NCBI RefSeq assembly: GCF_963678635.1
Contig: NC_087071.1
Span: 16,741,613 to 16,805,612 of the forward strand
Direction: 5' to 3'
Source: Symsagittifera roscoffensis
Taxonomy: Eukaryota > Xenacoelomorpha > Acoela > Convolutidae
DNA length: 64,000 nucleotides
Shown here: piece after piece, positions 1-12,239 of the stretch
How the letters are laid out: each line of letters opens with the position of its first letter
How positions within the stretch are numbered: position 1 is the first letter of the stretch
Program-made: the position numbers and the translations under genes
The notes under the pieces: model-generated
What the model saw: the letters and a program-made list of their open reading frames with translations, nothing else
Databases searched by the model: none
What the model was told of the DNA's origin: nothing

Positions 1-909
1 AATGCTGAGAAAAACTGATTTACAATTTTTTATTTTTAGTTCAATTTCGAGCGAGCAAAGGAAAATTTTTTGAAATTTTTTTTTCATCAAAATATTTTTC
101 ATTTAAATTTTTAGGCTTAAAAAACCGAGTTTTACTATAAAGAAATTTAATTTGAATGCTTAATTTAGTGTTTTCTTTGCAATAATAGTTTTCTGAAAAA
201 AATTTAAGTAAGTTTCTACGCGTTTTTTTAGTTCACGAATCGCTCCACGCACTTAAAACGACACTCAGTTGAAGATAAAAATAAAAGTTTTTTTAAAAGT
301 TTTTGTTATGCATATGGTCGGAGCATTGTGCTACATGCAAAATAACTGGCTATCCTCGTCTTGTTTCTTAATTGAGTGTGCTGGGAGGAATGTGAGAACT
401 TTGCTGAGCTCATAATGTTTTATCACCAAGTTTTTTTTTCGGCCCAAAGGGCATTTACCCAAACGTTACTGCTGATAATAGTCTTTTTTGACATTTTTTT
501 CTCAAAGTTGGTTTAATTCGAGTTTTTTTTGGAACCAACGCAATTATTTAAGGCTGTTTTTAACTGACATTGTGTAGGTAGTGAATGAAATTTCAAAAGT
601 TTGATATCTTTCAGGTTAGTTAAATTTTTCCAACAAATAGTATTAGGTCAGTGAAGCCCTTTGTCTATTTTTTTCTGATTTGGTTCGGTTGAAATAAGAT
701 AAGAATTAGCTGAAAACCTAGTTGTTTGTCCTTTATATTTTTGTATCACAAGTCATGCGATGGCCAGCTTTGCCTTTGGTTATAAATGTAACATTTTTGT
801 AATTTTTTTCAGACAATTAATATGAAGATTACAGTTCTTAGGGGAAATATTACTAACAGTGACTGATTAGCAATTTTGATAGGCAATTTTGTTATACATT
901 GTGTGAGGG
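1..909. other. 5' flank of CHMP6, no gene recognised
   Basis: AT-rich sequence with no open frame that resembles a protein. A pyrimidine tract ending in AG at 811-812 could be a splice acceptor for a 5' untranslated exon leading into the CHMP6 start codon at 910. No core promoter could be singled out. Confidence 0.4.
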
Positions 910-1032
910 ATGGGCAATGTGTTTGGAAAGAGTAAAAAGAAGCAGAATAGCAGAGTGACTGACAATGACAGGGCAGTGCTGGAATTAAAGAAGGCCAGAG
1001 ACCAGTTACACATGTTCCAGAGAAAGACACAG
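910..1032 (+). CDS. CHMP6: CHMP6 exon 1
   Basis: Encodes residues 1-41, from MGNVFGKSKKKQNSRV to FQRKTQ. The exon ends CAG and the intron begins GCAAGT, which is the consensus of a GC-AG intron. No GT donor in the neighbourhood keeps the frame and the family alignment. Confidence 0.93.
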
Positions 1033-4000
1033 GCAAGTGAACATTCTATTGAGTTCAGCTAGGAATAATTTGTTGATTCATCTAATCAATTTGCATGTGC
1101 AAAATGGGGCTCTTTTGTGGTACAAACTTTCGCTGTATGAAGAACCTGTATAACAGAATCACCTATCTAACAGAATAATTTGATGACTTCATTTATAGTA
1201 AATTGAAATCCAGCGATTTATTTCTCACATCTGGCCTGGAGGTAACATTAATTTTTGACGCTATTAAGATCCAAAATTTAAAAATGGCCAGGACTTGTTT
1301 TAACGACTCGAAAAAATTAGTAAACGGCCTATCGTTTGTGAATTTATTGTGGAATATTTTCGTGGCTAAATCTATGAAAGCGGTCTTTTTTATCGGCTTT
1401 TGACTTTCAAAGTCTTAATTAATTTGTCATGAAGAACAACAAAAATTCAACAGACAATAGAAAAAGTTCATCAATTCTGCGGTACCATCAAAAAGATACT
1501 TGTGTTAGTATATTTACGTTATGAATAACCGTTGTATTCAAATTTTGCCTTTGGTGTTTGTTAATTTACCATTTCTAGTTTTCGTTCATTTTCGGTTTTG
1601 TTTATAACAGCAGCCTAGTAACTTCATACTTCATCATTCGACGACAAAATAGTGCTGGCCTAATTTTTTCTGAAAGCTTTTTTTTCGGATCAGCTGGTAT
1701 CTGCTTAAGTATTTTTTCGTTATTTACTGCTTTGTGAGTTTCGGAGACGGGTTTGATTTAGAGATTGAACGTGATAAAGAGCAAAACAAACAAAACGAAG
1801 GCATTTTGGCAGGTAATTGAACGAATCAGGTGGTAAACGAATTATAGTTTCACAATTTGCTGGCCCTCAAATCGAATCAAAATCAGACTAACTGCTTTTA
1901 AATAGTGATTCAGTATCCGGCTAATAATTTTCTTCTAATTGGGTGCCTTGTTTCTGCTTTGTTTGCCTTATTGTCCCTCATAATTGCCAATTAAGTTCAC
2001 GTTCTGGATCAGACTCGTCACCGTTGATTTTATTGAAGAAAGACAACCGATTAAAAAATGTATTATATTCAGTTCATTTCTGAAAAAAAACTTCGACGTA
2101 TTTTATGTCTTGTGTACCGGCAGCTAATTTGACCATGATATGTTTAAGTTGTATTTTTTTGAACATTGGTTATAGAAAAACCTGTGTTAGTTCGGTAAAC
2201 CGATGTATCAGCAACCAGAAAACGGGCAGACGAGATAGGTAAACAGAAAATGAAATGACTTGATCAGGAAAACGAAAATTGTTAAAAAAGTGTTCAGTAA
2301 AACGAAAATGCATTTTTCCAAATAATAACGTTTTCAAAAAAATGTTTTTGAAAAGTTGATTTCTTTACTTGCCAGTAATTATGACTAACATTTTTTTAAA
2401 TAAAGTTTTACAATTAAAGAGTTGAAATAGTGTAGTCAATCGAGAAAAGTTTTTCATTTTGGTTCCTTGATGTGTTTATTTTAAGCTCAGTTTTTGCTTA
2501 ATATGACGAAACTGGTTGCGTAATTAATAAGTAATCGTTTCATAAATCAGTTTACTGATATGGTAATTTTCTGATACAGCGATTTACTGCACGCGCACCA
2601 GCAAATCCTCGGCTCAAAAATTATTACTTTTGTTACACGTTATATAGTGTGTTATGGTAATGTTTGCCATGAAATAGGTGATGTTTTTTCAGTATTGTTC
2701 GTTTATTTTCGAGATTTAAATCAGCACTATGCTGATTTAAATTATTAGGACAAAACGAATAAAACTTGAAATTTAAAATTAAAATTGGGCTAAATTTAGA
2801 AAATTTAAGCAGAATTAATATGGTACATAAAATTTAAGCAGAATTAATATGGTGCAATTAGTTAAGCGAAATTCGGAACTAAAATTATACCGCAAAAATG
2901 GGTCATTTTGGCTGTTTTTAGTCATTCAAAAAGTTAGGCCAGAACTACCGAATCGACTGCTGACAAAGTTATATCAAAGTGAGCCTCTTATGCAACCCAA
3001 CAAACTTAAAGGATAATCTTTTAACTTTTGTACAATTACATTTATTTTTGTTTAATTGCCGAAATGTGTCATTTTTAGTAATAGAAAACCCATTTTTCAT
3101 TTGAAAATCTATTTTAAACGTTTTGCTCAAATTTGAAGAGATATTAACCTTTTTAAATTTTGTCAGGCTCTATAAGAGGCTAACTGTGATATAATTTTGT
3201 CAGTAATTGACCCGGTAGTTTCTGCGTAATTTCTGATTGACTAAAAAGCCAAAAAGATTCCACTTTTGAGATAAATTTTTGGGCACGAGTTTCGAAAAAC
3301 AAATAACACCATATTAATTCTGCTGAAATTCTAAGTAAGTTTTGTCTAGATCATTTTTTGAGAAAAAGGCGTCTTAAAATTCAAGGTTTATTCGTTTCGT
3401 GAACAAATAATTGAACGAATATATCAGCAAGTGAACAACAGATGTATATTTGTGCTTTGTTGTGTGTGTATAGGCTGACCTTGAACGGGAGAGACAAGTG
3501 GCGAGACAGTTACTACAGCAAGAGAAGACAGACAGAGCCAAGTGTGTGTTGAGGAGGAAGAGATACAAGGAGTCTCTTTTGGCCAAAACAGACACGCAGT
3601 TAGACAATCTAGATGCAATGGTGGGCGAAATCGAGATGGCTGAAATACAGGTCTGTGGATGTTTTTTTCTTCCCATCTTCCCAATAAAAATCGAACAGTT
3701 GAATAGGAGCAATCCGGGTATAGTAGTGGTGAGTCCTCGGACTGATCCGTTCATACACTCGTGTCGATACGGCCCTTCTCGGGCCTTGGCGAAGCTGACG
3801 GTAGGGTCTTACTTTCATGATGGAGGTGGCGTCATCCATTTCGTGGTAGCCGTTTTCGCCTCGAGGAGGCGGATGACATTGAGCACTCTTGCAGGGGATG
3901 TATTGCTGTTTCAGATGAAATAACCTTGGTTTCTCTAATTAAAGTTTCCGAAATTTCTATGTTCATAACAGGATCTAGGAATCTTGTGAGACAAGAGGGC

Positions 4001-7000
4001 GTGCCAAGATTTTCAGTAAATATAAAAAAAAATTAGAATTTTTTGCCCTTAAAGTTGACACTTCTGGACCGATTAACGAATCCACCACTTTTTAAGAATT
4101 GCATTTCTATCAAAAGATTTCTTTTTCCAAATTATTTCCTTACTGCCACTTGAGTTATTCGTAATGGAATCTTACCGTTCAAATGGAATTTTTTTCTCGC
4201 TCAAATTTAATGGAATAACCCCCCCCCCCCCCCTAAATGAAAAAAAGTCAGTGTGAGGCTCAATTAAGTAAAAATGGTTCGTTTTTACCAAACTCATAAT
4301 AATAATATAGTGAATTTTCTAGTAAAAGCGTCCCAATTATATAATAAAAATTTTCATTTCATTTTTTTCATAATTTAGGGTGGTATAATCGAAAAGACCC
4401 AATTTTTTCTCGCTCAAATTTGTCGTTTCGTAGCTTGAGATCGTGTGAAGTTCACATTGATTTAATTTGCCACCGTTCAAATGGAATTTTTTCTTGCTCA
4501 AATATGTCGTTTCGTAGCTTGATCGTTTGAAGTGCACGTTAACTTAAATTACTAAAGGAAAGGAAAATTAGCTCTTTAATTACATAAGTTGAAATGGTGC
4601 GAAATAAAATCGTGAATGACTTGTGTGATTACATTTGTCTCAAATTGCGCTTGAAAAAAACAATCATAGAAGTTTGTTGAATTTCAAATAGCTTTTAGAT
4701 GATGTAGTTTTTCAACAAAATATGAAGGTTTCTTGACTCCGTACTCCTTAGGTTATGACATTTTGATGTCAGTTGTCTAAACGATTTAATGTATGCGTAC
4801 TCTTTAAAAAAATTTTTTGTGTAAATATAAGTATGGTCGTCACCTTATGCTTGCATTAGCAGCTACAACGGTACTGTTTTGAGCTTATGATCGAATTCGA
4901 GAGATCGATTATGTTTCGAAGATTAAAAAAAGATTTTTTCGTTTTATCCGGTCATGTTGATGTAATCTCGTCAAGTCTATCACTGTAATTCGCCCATGAT
5001 CTTTAGCGGATAAACCGACCTAGAAGAAGAACCACCTTTTCCAGTTATAGCGTATTCGTGCTGGTGTCGACACCTTCTCCCTAATACGCTCAAGAGATTG
5101 GATGTTCGGTGAATGATGCTTTTTCTAGGGGCCAGATTTTCAACGCGTTGGTCCGTTTTGAGCTGGCAGTTTTATAAACGAGGGGGTATCCGAGTAAAAC
5201 TAGTTGCGATATTATGTCATAAGCTGCAGCTTTTTGGCACTTCTCGGGATTCTCAACGGGTCATGACATTGTATATGTGGGGAAGATAGAAAACGAAATT
5301 GATCTAAAGATGGAAATTACAGCAGATGTTTTAAATCGCAGTCGAAACAATCAGGTTTGTTACCTGATGCAATCAGTTCGTTAAAAATTGAAGTGGAAAG
5401 GGTGATGCAATCAGTTGGTTAAAAAATTAAGTGGAAAATGCAATTGTTTGTTCCGAAAGTTGTTTTTAAAGAAAAATTACTCTTTTATCCAGTTTCTCAT
5501 ATTTGATCCAGTTTTTCCCATTGAAAGAAATGCCCAATTATAGAGTCCGGGACCAAACCCTTCTTGGCACAGCAAGACAGGTCCGATAGCACAAGACATT
5601 TCATTATGCTGAGCCAACCAAATGAAGAATCTGACTCAACTATCATTCAGACAACCAAAGCTACCATTTTAAAACAAATGGAAAAATTTAGTGGAGGTTA
5701 TTCAAACTATCCGTGCAGAAATGAACGAGTCAATGAAGTGTTTAATGGATGCAGCCATACGAGAACTTCTGAAGTAATTTCCATTCTGAGGTAGAAGAAA
5801 AAATTACAGATCAAGCGAACATTTCAAAGCTACAAATCCTATCGGAAGCTGAATAATTGGAATTGTACAATCGGCTAGACCATGTAAGAACAACCAGCCT
5901 AAATGAGGATAGTATGCAATCTGAAAATCGCAGAAGGTATGATAAGGAAAACGTAACGGTAACTATGATGATTGACTAAGCAAGACAATTTGATGCAATT
6001 ATTGATGAAAAAGACGTGTCTATTGCGCATCGACTCCCAAGGTGCGGAACCCAGAGTAGTCCAGTCAATGACAAGTTTGCGAGGAGAGCTGCGAAAATCA
6101 TTTTTTAAGGAAGAAAAAATAGAGTAATTGAACAGCTGAGTTATTTACGATAATTCGAAGACTTGAACCGACCAAGGCTCAATATTTCATCTTCATGAGA
6201 AACGTTCCCTGTGCTGAAAATGCCTAGACGCGTGAAGGGACTATTTTCTATGAGTGGAAAGGAAATCAGCAGATCAAAAAAATTGACCAATTTTTGAGGG
6301 AGGAAAGCTGCTCGACTACACATACAATGATGTTAAGAAGTACTTTGTTAAAAATATTTTTGAATCATCTACATCGCGTAAAACTTGATTGGAACAAGGG
6401 AGAAACGCTTATGCTAACTTTAATGTTTTACTGTATAGTGTGCGCTCGTTTAAAAAGCATCATAAAAATGTAGAAACTTTTCTCAGTAGTCTCGAGTCTA
6501 CTGTTAGTATATTATGTTTAACACAAACTTTGTTAAATGAAGATTTCACACCTTCATTTCGAAAAATAGAATAACAAGAGGTCGTGAAACTATGATACAA
6601 CTGGGCGAAAAAGTTAATTTTATGTAACGTTTTGATAGTGATTTACCAGAATCCATATCAATGCTTGTAGAAATTGGTGGGAATAAATTGATAATTGCGT
6701 TAGCTTATGTCCCATCACGCTTCAATAAAATGCACTTTGTCGATGAGCTCGTTAAGCAATTAGAAAATCATTCACAATTTGAGATACCAATAATCCTAGC
6801 TGGAGATTTCCATAATGATGATTCAAGAAATGAGAAAATTATTGTACAGCAATCATACGTATTTTCAATAACAGCCAAGGGCTTTGCACTAGTGAAAAAC
6901 TGCAACTCGAATTATTGATTCCTCTGGAACATGTATAGATTATTTTATATCGGAAAATCTGGAAAATTCATTCGTTGAAGTAATGGAAAATGCATGCTTT

Positions 7001-10000
7001 TCCGGCCGCTATCTGGAAATCTTAGTTAGTTTTTTTTCTTCATGAAAACTGATTTATCAAGTTTTTATTAGGGTGATATGTCTTTTTTAACAAAAAAAAA
7101 TCAGATGAAGGATTTTCTGCAGTTCTAAAGCAGAATGTGGAGTTTGCCAACCTAATCAATGATGTTAACACTAACACTGCTTGCTAAAAATTTAGTCAAT
7201 GCCTTCTGAAATCTTTAAACCTGTTTGCTCCCATGCGGGATAGGTGTCCTAAAAACAGGAATCATGCTGCTTGGTTTCATGAAATGTGAAATGTTCATGA
7301 TGTTCCTTTTTGGTTTCCATTAATTCTTGAGATTTTTGAGACGTGGTATAAATTATCGATAACAGACTGACCTGAGCGCATACTACAGATGTGTTAATCG
7401 TTAATCAATAATGTTAACACTAACACTGCTTGCTAAAAATTTAGTCAATGCCTTCTGAAATCTTTAAGCCTGTTTGCTCTCATGCGGGATAGGTGTCCTA
7501 AAAACAGGAATCAGGCTGCTTGGTTTCATGAAATGTGAAGAAATGTTCATAATGTTCCTTTTTGTTTTCTATTAATTCTTGAGATTTTTGAGACGTGGTA
7601 TAAATTATCGATAACAGACTGACCCGAGCGCATGCTATATATTTATGCTCAATCTCCAAAAATAATAAGAAACTGCTTCACAAAAAACTGATTTTAATAT
7701 TATTATGATTTTTTAATATTTACTCTGACTTATTTGAGTAGCGTGTAGACCAAATGTTCGAATAGCGTGCCGGATCCAAAACTGATAAAATACTGCTTCA
7801 AAAAATCCAAAACTGATAAAATACTGCTTCAAAAAAAATTGATTTTAATGTTATTTTTTTTCTAATTTTAACTCTTATTTTTGTGCTCAATCTAATATTA
7901 ACTCTAACTTTTGTGCTCAATCTCCAAAAATAATAAGAAACTGCTTCAAAAAGTTTGATTTCAATGTTATAATTATTTTCTAATATTAACTCTAACTTAT
8001 TTGAATAGCGTGTAGACCTTAAGTAGGCGCGCAATGCGCCTTTCGTCTGTCCTTTCCAATGTCATATGCTGAATTGAATGGTTTGATATCAACTGTTATA
8101 AGTAGTTGAAAATATTTTCGTGAACCTAGTTATATTACATGATTTCGGATAAATAAAAATGGCACAAAAGTAACAAAAATATTTTGAAAGTGTTTCATTA
8201 CTCACAAAATACTGCCGGATGCCTAAGTGGTATAAATGGAATCCGTCTTCTTGCATATTCCGTTCTATTTTGTAAATTTTCACGTTTCCTACGGGCTTGA
8301 AATATTTCAATTCAAGAATTTTTAGAACGAAAGTTATGGCCTTCGGAAAAATTGAAGTTTTGACAGTTTTTCTCATGTTAAAAACTAAAAGTTCTCTCAT
8401 GGACACAGGTTTCAACTGAATCAACGGGTTGTAAAATCTGCTTTGCATAAGCGGTTTCGCCCGAATTCGGAAAAACAGATTTGGATATGCGAAAAGTCGA
8501 ATTTTTGATACATCGAACGTTTTTGGACCTTACTAGTAATGTTTCTTGTTTTTTTTTCACGAAAATAAACGCAATTCATCTACTTGAGAGTGTTATTGCA
8601 TGTTGAACACATAAAAACTTTTATGTTTTAAAAATTACTACACCGTAAGGCAAAGTATACACCTTGTTAATGTTCATGGCTGAAGATTGGATGAGGCAAT
8701 TGCAAAAGTATCGAATTGTCTTAAGAGTTAAGGACAACCCTGTGAATTAAGTTTTAAACCCTACTGACTTGAATTTTTGCTCCTCTTTCTTTTTCGGTCT
8801 TCTATGAGCAAAGTACGTGAGACAGTGTGTACCATTTTTATGACTGTTCAAGTTTGAAAAAAAATTGTTTGCTTTTTCATTGACATTTAAGAGTCTGTTG
8901 GCTAACTGTATGTTTGATGTCCATGTATCGTTTAGGTGAAAGTGGTGGATGGTCTGAAGGCGGGCAAGGATGCACTGGCTAAGCTGCAGCAGGTGTTGAA
9001 ATTGGATGATATTGAGCAGTTGATGGATGACACTAGAGATGCGGTTGAATTACAACAACAGATAGAAGACACTCTAGCTGGATCACTTACAGAACAGGAC
9101 GAACAGGTTAGGCATTTCGCATGATAGAAGTTTGAAAGAACGAGTTATTTCAAACTGATTGTTAAATTGACCATTGGCAGTTTCGAAATGCGCAAACAAA
9201 CAGGATAAGCATTTCGCCTGATAGAATTTTAAACGAAGGAGTTATTTTAAACGAAGGAGAACTTAATGTTAAACTCACCTATGTGAGTTTGGAAATCCAC
9301 ACAGTCAATAAAGAACTTGACTCACTTAGTCAAAAAGCGGATCTCCGCTTATTAATCAGAAAAAGGTAGTTGTATATTAAGGGGAATCTTTTAATAATCG
9401 TTCCGACATTCAAGACAAGTTTTTGTCAAAAATATAACCAATATAATAGCTTCTAAGGGTTTCTATCGGCGATGTCAGTAAAAATTAACAATTTGTAGTA
9501 GTTTAAACTTCAATCTATCTATCTTTTAGTTAAACGCAACGCCAAAAACTCTGCGGACTCAATGTTCAAGCGAATTTCATAGGGGATAATGGTTAAAAAA
9601 AGGCGTCATTGACAATGTTTTGGCGAAAATCATGAATATTCCAGAAGTTTTTTTCGATCCAAAAGCTGGATGAGTATCAACAGCCAAATGTTTTGAGAAA
9701 CGTTTTAAATTTCGGGATTTAAATGACTAACGCTAATATTTAAAATTTCCAAAAATATGCTGTCAGGATACTCAGGTGTTGCAAAGCTTTCCTCCAAATA
9801 CGGCTGCTCAAATGATTTCAACTTCTGAGACATGACATTGTTTATGATTTTTGAATATTTTTCATTTAATGTTCCCAACCCTATAGTCCGGTGCTGTCAC
9901 GGTACTCTCAAGGGCTGCAAATCCTGCTTCCAAATATAACTGCTCAAATCCTTTGAGCTTCCCAGATAAGACGGTTCTTATGAGTTTTTTGATAAATTTT

Positions 10001-11463
10001 CAAAAACTTGGATTTCATAAAATTTGAAATTTTTTACTCTATAGTTGATAGTAAAGTTTTGCGAACCGTTTCAGGTATAATTATGATACTTGGGACCCTT
10101 TAGCTTAGATGGGACCCCAAAGAAAATGTTTTACTACTTAAAAATTTTGAAAGCCTAGTTCTCTTCAGTTTTGTTCACTTGTTTGTTTGTCTTTAAACCT
10201 ATTTAAAATTTGTCGGAACGATCAAAGAAAACGAAAGAACAAAAGAAGAACAAAGAGAGCATCTTTCCGGATTCCGCTCACAATTCACAAAACACATAGT
10301 TTGGCCTCGTAATGAAAACGTTTGAATTATTTCAAAGGTTTATGCTTTCTGCGAGTCAATTGATTCTTGAGGACATTCTTGCTAGTTGATTTAAATAAAG
10401 AGTACGAAAAATTCATGAAAATACAACATAAAAATTCAATTTATTTGGAGAAAAAACTGAAATTTTTCTGTAGCCATTTATCCGTATGGTTATGACGAAC
10501 ATCTTTTATGTCAGTCCGTACATATTTCATAAATAGGCGTTATTTTTACACCGCTTAAGATTCCTCAGTCACAATATCTGATTTTTTTGATAGCGAATTT
10601 ATCAAAACTTTGACAAAAATCTTAAAGGCAAAGCTCGCATTAAATCCGCCTCTGATTCACAACACACTTAGCATAAATTTAAAATTGATCGATTTTGTCG
10701 ACGTCTATTTTCGTATTTGTTTGAGTTTTTCAAGAGTAATGAACGCAGTGAAGACTCTTATATAGGTCTTGCTGATTTTTTTTTGTTTTTTTTTCTAGGA
10801 AGTCTTAGGTTTATATGCACTTTTTGAGTTCAATTGAAATTCATCTGCTGAAAGTGACGTAAATAGCACTCTCCAAATACGAACGTGGAACTGGCGCAAA
10901 AAATCATGAACGATTTCTAGTTTCGAAAGTGGATTTTATATTTTAGATTTCCAGCGGAACAAAAACTTTACCTGTTGATCCAGTTTTCTCAAGTTGGATT
11001 AATGTTATCAAAAAAGCGCCAATCATAAAATGTTCCAGAAATTCAAAGAGCTTGAAGGGCATCTATTTTTTTTTTGAAATTCAAAAATTGAGATTTTTTC
11101 AACAAAATCAGTGTTTTTTTTTATGTTTTGCGTTCATTACTGTTTTTCAATCTTAGATTGGCAATGTTGTTTTTTTAGAATTTTTTTTGCCGTTTTTGCA
11201 TTTTATGCGAAATGCAGCTCAACCTCTGCTTAAAGTTTGGATTTCGGTTAAGTTTTTGCTTTTTTATACAGGCGGCTCTTGATGAGTTAGAAGCACTTAT
11301 TGCAGCTGACGAAATGGAACGGGGCAACAAAGATACCAACAACAGCAAAATGGAATTACCAGAAGTTCCAGATGATGAATTACCAAGCAGTGTTCCAGAC
11401 AGAGAACGAGAGAATAAAAATCAAAGTCCATCTAGAAAAGCTAGAGTAGCGGAAGCGGGATGA
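910..11463 (+). CDS. CHMP6: CHMP6 (VPS20) ESCRT-III subunit, complete, 4 exons
   Basis: Join of 910-1032, 3474-3650, 8936-9106 and 11272-11463, all phase 0, giving 220 codons plus TGA. The family protein is a cytosolic ESCRT-III component. It binds ESCRT-II and nucleates CHMP4 filaments on endosomes during multivesicular-body sorting. Seen here: MGNVFGK start (Gly2 is the usual myristoylation site), a basic helical N-terminal half (residues about 20-100, with the LERERQVARQLL and RRKRYKESLL segments typical of CHMP6), an acidic C-terminal half, and the ELPEVPDDELP motif near residue 190 that matches the C-terminal ELPEVP element of CHMP6. Length is close to the vertebrate protein, with a somewhat longer C-terminal tail. 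The first intron starts with GC, not GT. The ATG at 910 is the only one that yields the conserved MGN start. Confidence 0.95.
1033..3473. other. CHMP6 intron 1 (GC-AG)
   Basis: About 2.4 kb with no coding similarity. Its last 0.7 kb is occupied by a foldback element (about 2722-3413). The small open frame at 1203-1403 shows no recognisable protein. Confidence 0.7.
2722..3413. mobile_element. Foldback MITE (mariner-like ends), copy 1, decayed
   Basis: The left arm has TGCTGATTTAAATTAT and a CAAAACGAATAAAACTTG segment. The right arm contains the inverse, with GTTTATTCGTTTCGTG and CAAATAATT. The interior has matching arms such as AGCAGAATTAATATGG against CCATATTAATTCTGCT, and GAGCCTCTTAT against ATAAGAGGCT. 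It is related to the copies at 24745-25450 and 39363-40025. Confidence 0.6.
3474..3650 (+). CDS. CHMP6: CHMP6 exon 2
   Basis: 59 codons (residues 42-100) between a TATAG acceptor and a CAG/GTCTGT donor. Encodes ADLERERQVARQLL and RAKCVLRRKRYKESLL, the core helices that in the family form the hairpin used for ESCRT-III polymerisation. Confidence 0.95.
3720..3915 (-). repeat. GC-rich SINE-like fragment
   Basis: A locally GC-rich stretch whose segment GAGGAGGCGGATGACATTGA recurs almost identically at 52240-52265, where it lies beside a tRNA-like head on the - strand. I take it as the body of the same short element without its head. Confidence 0.4.
4219..4233. repeat. Poly-C tract
   Basis: Fifteen consecutive C residues inside CHMP6 intron 2. 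Confidence 0.95.
5555..7383 (+). pseudogene. Decayed LINE (non-LTR retrotransposon): ORF1 and APE endonuclease remnants
   Basis: Fragments in several frames fit one LINE. At 5564-5794 there is a hydrophilic segment of ORF1 type. Near 6010-6100 a frame reads KDVSIAHRLPR followed by FARRAAKIIF, which resembles the HRLP and RNA-binding part of LINE ORF1 proteins. At 6389-6574 a segment reads VSILCLTQTLLNEDF, which corresponds to the endonuclease TETWL region. At 6661-6918 the phrase PIILAGDFHND corresponds to the APE GDFN motif. At 6920-6960 GTCIDYFIS fits the TxID motif. Many stops and frameshifts mean it is inactive. The clade is not resolved. It sits sense-oriented in CHMP6 intron 2. Confidence 0.65.
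7155..7633. repeat. Tandem duplication, two copies, period 249 bp
   Basis: The segment starting ATGTTAACACTAACACTGCT at 7162 recurs at 7411 and runs to ...CAGACTGACCTGAGCGCAT at about 7382, matched at about 7632. Copies differ by a few substitutions and a short insertion. The duplicated segment appears to include the end of the LINE fragment (an AWFHEM-like stretch). Confidence 0.9.
7640..8020. repeat. Imperfect short tandem repeats (CAAAAATAATAAGAAACTGC type)
   Basis: Units of about 100 bp with CTCCAAAAATAATAAGAAAC, ACTGCTTCAAAAA, a GATTTTAATNTTATT core and GCGTGTAGACC recur at about 7648, 7776-7850 and 7920, in decayed form. Confidence 0.7.
8026..8040. repeat. Hairpin GGCGCGCAATGCGCC
   Basis: Perfect 5-bp stem (GGCGC/GCGCC) ending the short-repeat block at 7640-8020. 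It resembles the 3' hairpin of rolling-circle elements, such as GCGCGTAGCGC at 43139-43149, but I could not find the paired 5' motif. Confidence 0.4.
8200..8560 (+). repeat. Fragment of the Helitron-internal repeat
   Basis: Contains AACGGGTTGTAAAATCTGC, TTGCATAAGCGGTTTCGCCC and AAAGTTATGGCCTTCGGA. These are related to the diverged units at 21700-22540 and 56930-57480. Confidence 0.55.
8936..9106 (+). CDS. CHMP6: CHMP6 exon 3
   Basis: 57 codons (residues 101-157) from TTTAG/GTGAAA to GAACAG/GTTAGG. Encodes VKVVDGLKAGKDALAKLQQV, then DDIEQLMDDTRDAVELQQQI and the LAGSLTEQDE turn, all recognisable from CHMP6. Confidence 0.95.
9107..10737. other. CHMP6 intron 3, first part
   Basis: AT-rich, no coding similarity and no clear repeat structure apart from a short local duplication near 9107-9250 (GGCATTTCGC against AGCATTTCGC contexts). 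Confidence 0.5.
10738..11172 (+). repeat. Dispersed repeat family A, copy
   Basis: Starts AATGAACGCAGTGAAGACTC, has the conserved middle (TTGATCCAGTTTTCTCAAG) and ends with GCGTTCATTAC, a decayed hairpin and GGCAATGTT. See the fuller copy at 58908-59446 for the family description. Confidence 0.85.
11272..11463 (+). CDS. CHMP6: CHMP6 exon 4 (terminal)
   Basis: Acceptor TTTTTATACAG, 63 codons and TGA. Encodes AALDELEALIAADE and the ELPEVPDDELP motif, then a polar tail ending AEAG. In the family this C-terminal region carries the MIT-interacting motif for VPS4. Confidence 0.94.
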   Translation, partial: AALDELEALIAADEMERGNKDTNNSKMELPEVPDDELPSSVPDRERENKNQSPSRKARVAEAG

Positions 11464-11754
11464 TTAAATTAATAAGTTTAATGAACGAGGAAATTGTAGA
11501 ATGTTCGAACTGGCAAAATTGACGGTTATACGAATACAACCTTGAACCCTTTCAATTCAAAATTATTATTTTAATAAGATTAAAATCTATAGAAATACAA
11601 GAAAATATTATTAATTCCTGTCGTTAATCAAAACCTCGAATAAGTTGAATTGGTTTCTAGCAGAAAAATTCAGTAGATTGACGAATAGTCAAACAGATAT
11701 TGCTCGTTCGAACTTTTTGTTTTACAAAGATTTAAATTTTTGTTCCCGAGTTGA

Positions 11755-11760
11755 AATAAA
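11755..11760 (+). terminator. Possible CHMP6 polyadenylation signal
   Basis: AATAAA about 290 bases after the stop codon. It is the first exact hexamer I see downstream. AT-rich context makes chance occurrence likely. Confidence 0.35.
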
Positions 11761-12239
11761 TAATTGCTTACATTTCATATCGACTGTTAACAAATGGCAA
11801 ACTAAACTTGCTTATGGTTATGATCAGAAATGCCAGCTTTCGAGCAGTGCTTTTACTTTTCTTAAGTTTTTCTATCCTGTTTTGATTTCACTTATGATAA
11901 ATTCAGAAATTTAATGTTACTTTTCTTGTCAATTCGATTTTGAGTTAAATTAATTTCTTAATGCAAAGCTCACTGCCCAAATTTTCATTCGCAAATTGCG
12001 GAATTTAACAAAAATAACGTCTGTTTATAATATCTGGTTGTTATTACAATTGGTATGCTGATTATTTAGGCGACTTTTCTAAACTTATATTTAACTTATA
12101 AGTCCGCATATTTAACTGTGGAAAACTTCTTGTTATCCTAAACATTAAGCATTTTTAGGTGGTGGTGAAGGGGAAGGGGAAGAAGATGAAAGAGCCGTTT
12201 TAATGGAAGATTTGAGTTTTTTTACTGTCATTGATTGAT
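11761..12239. other. Intergenic sequence with one exon-like acidic stretch
   Basis: No gene recognised. At 12159-12238 a TTTTTAG acceptor-like site precedes an open frame of 25 codons rich in Gly and Glu (GGEGEGEEDERAVLMEDL...) ending in TGA. Nothing ties it to a known protein. Confidence 0.4.
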
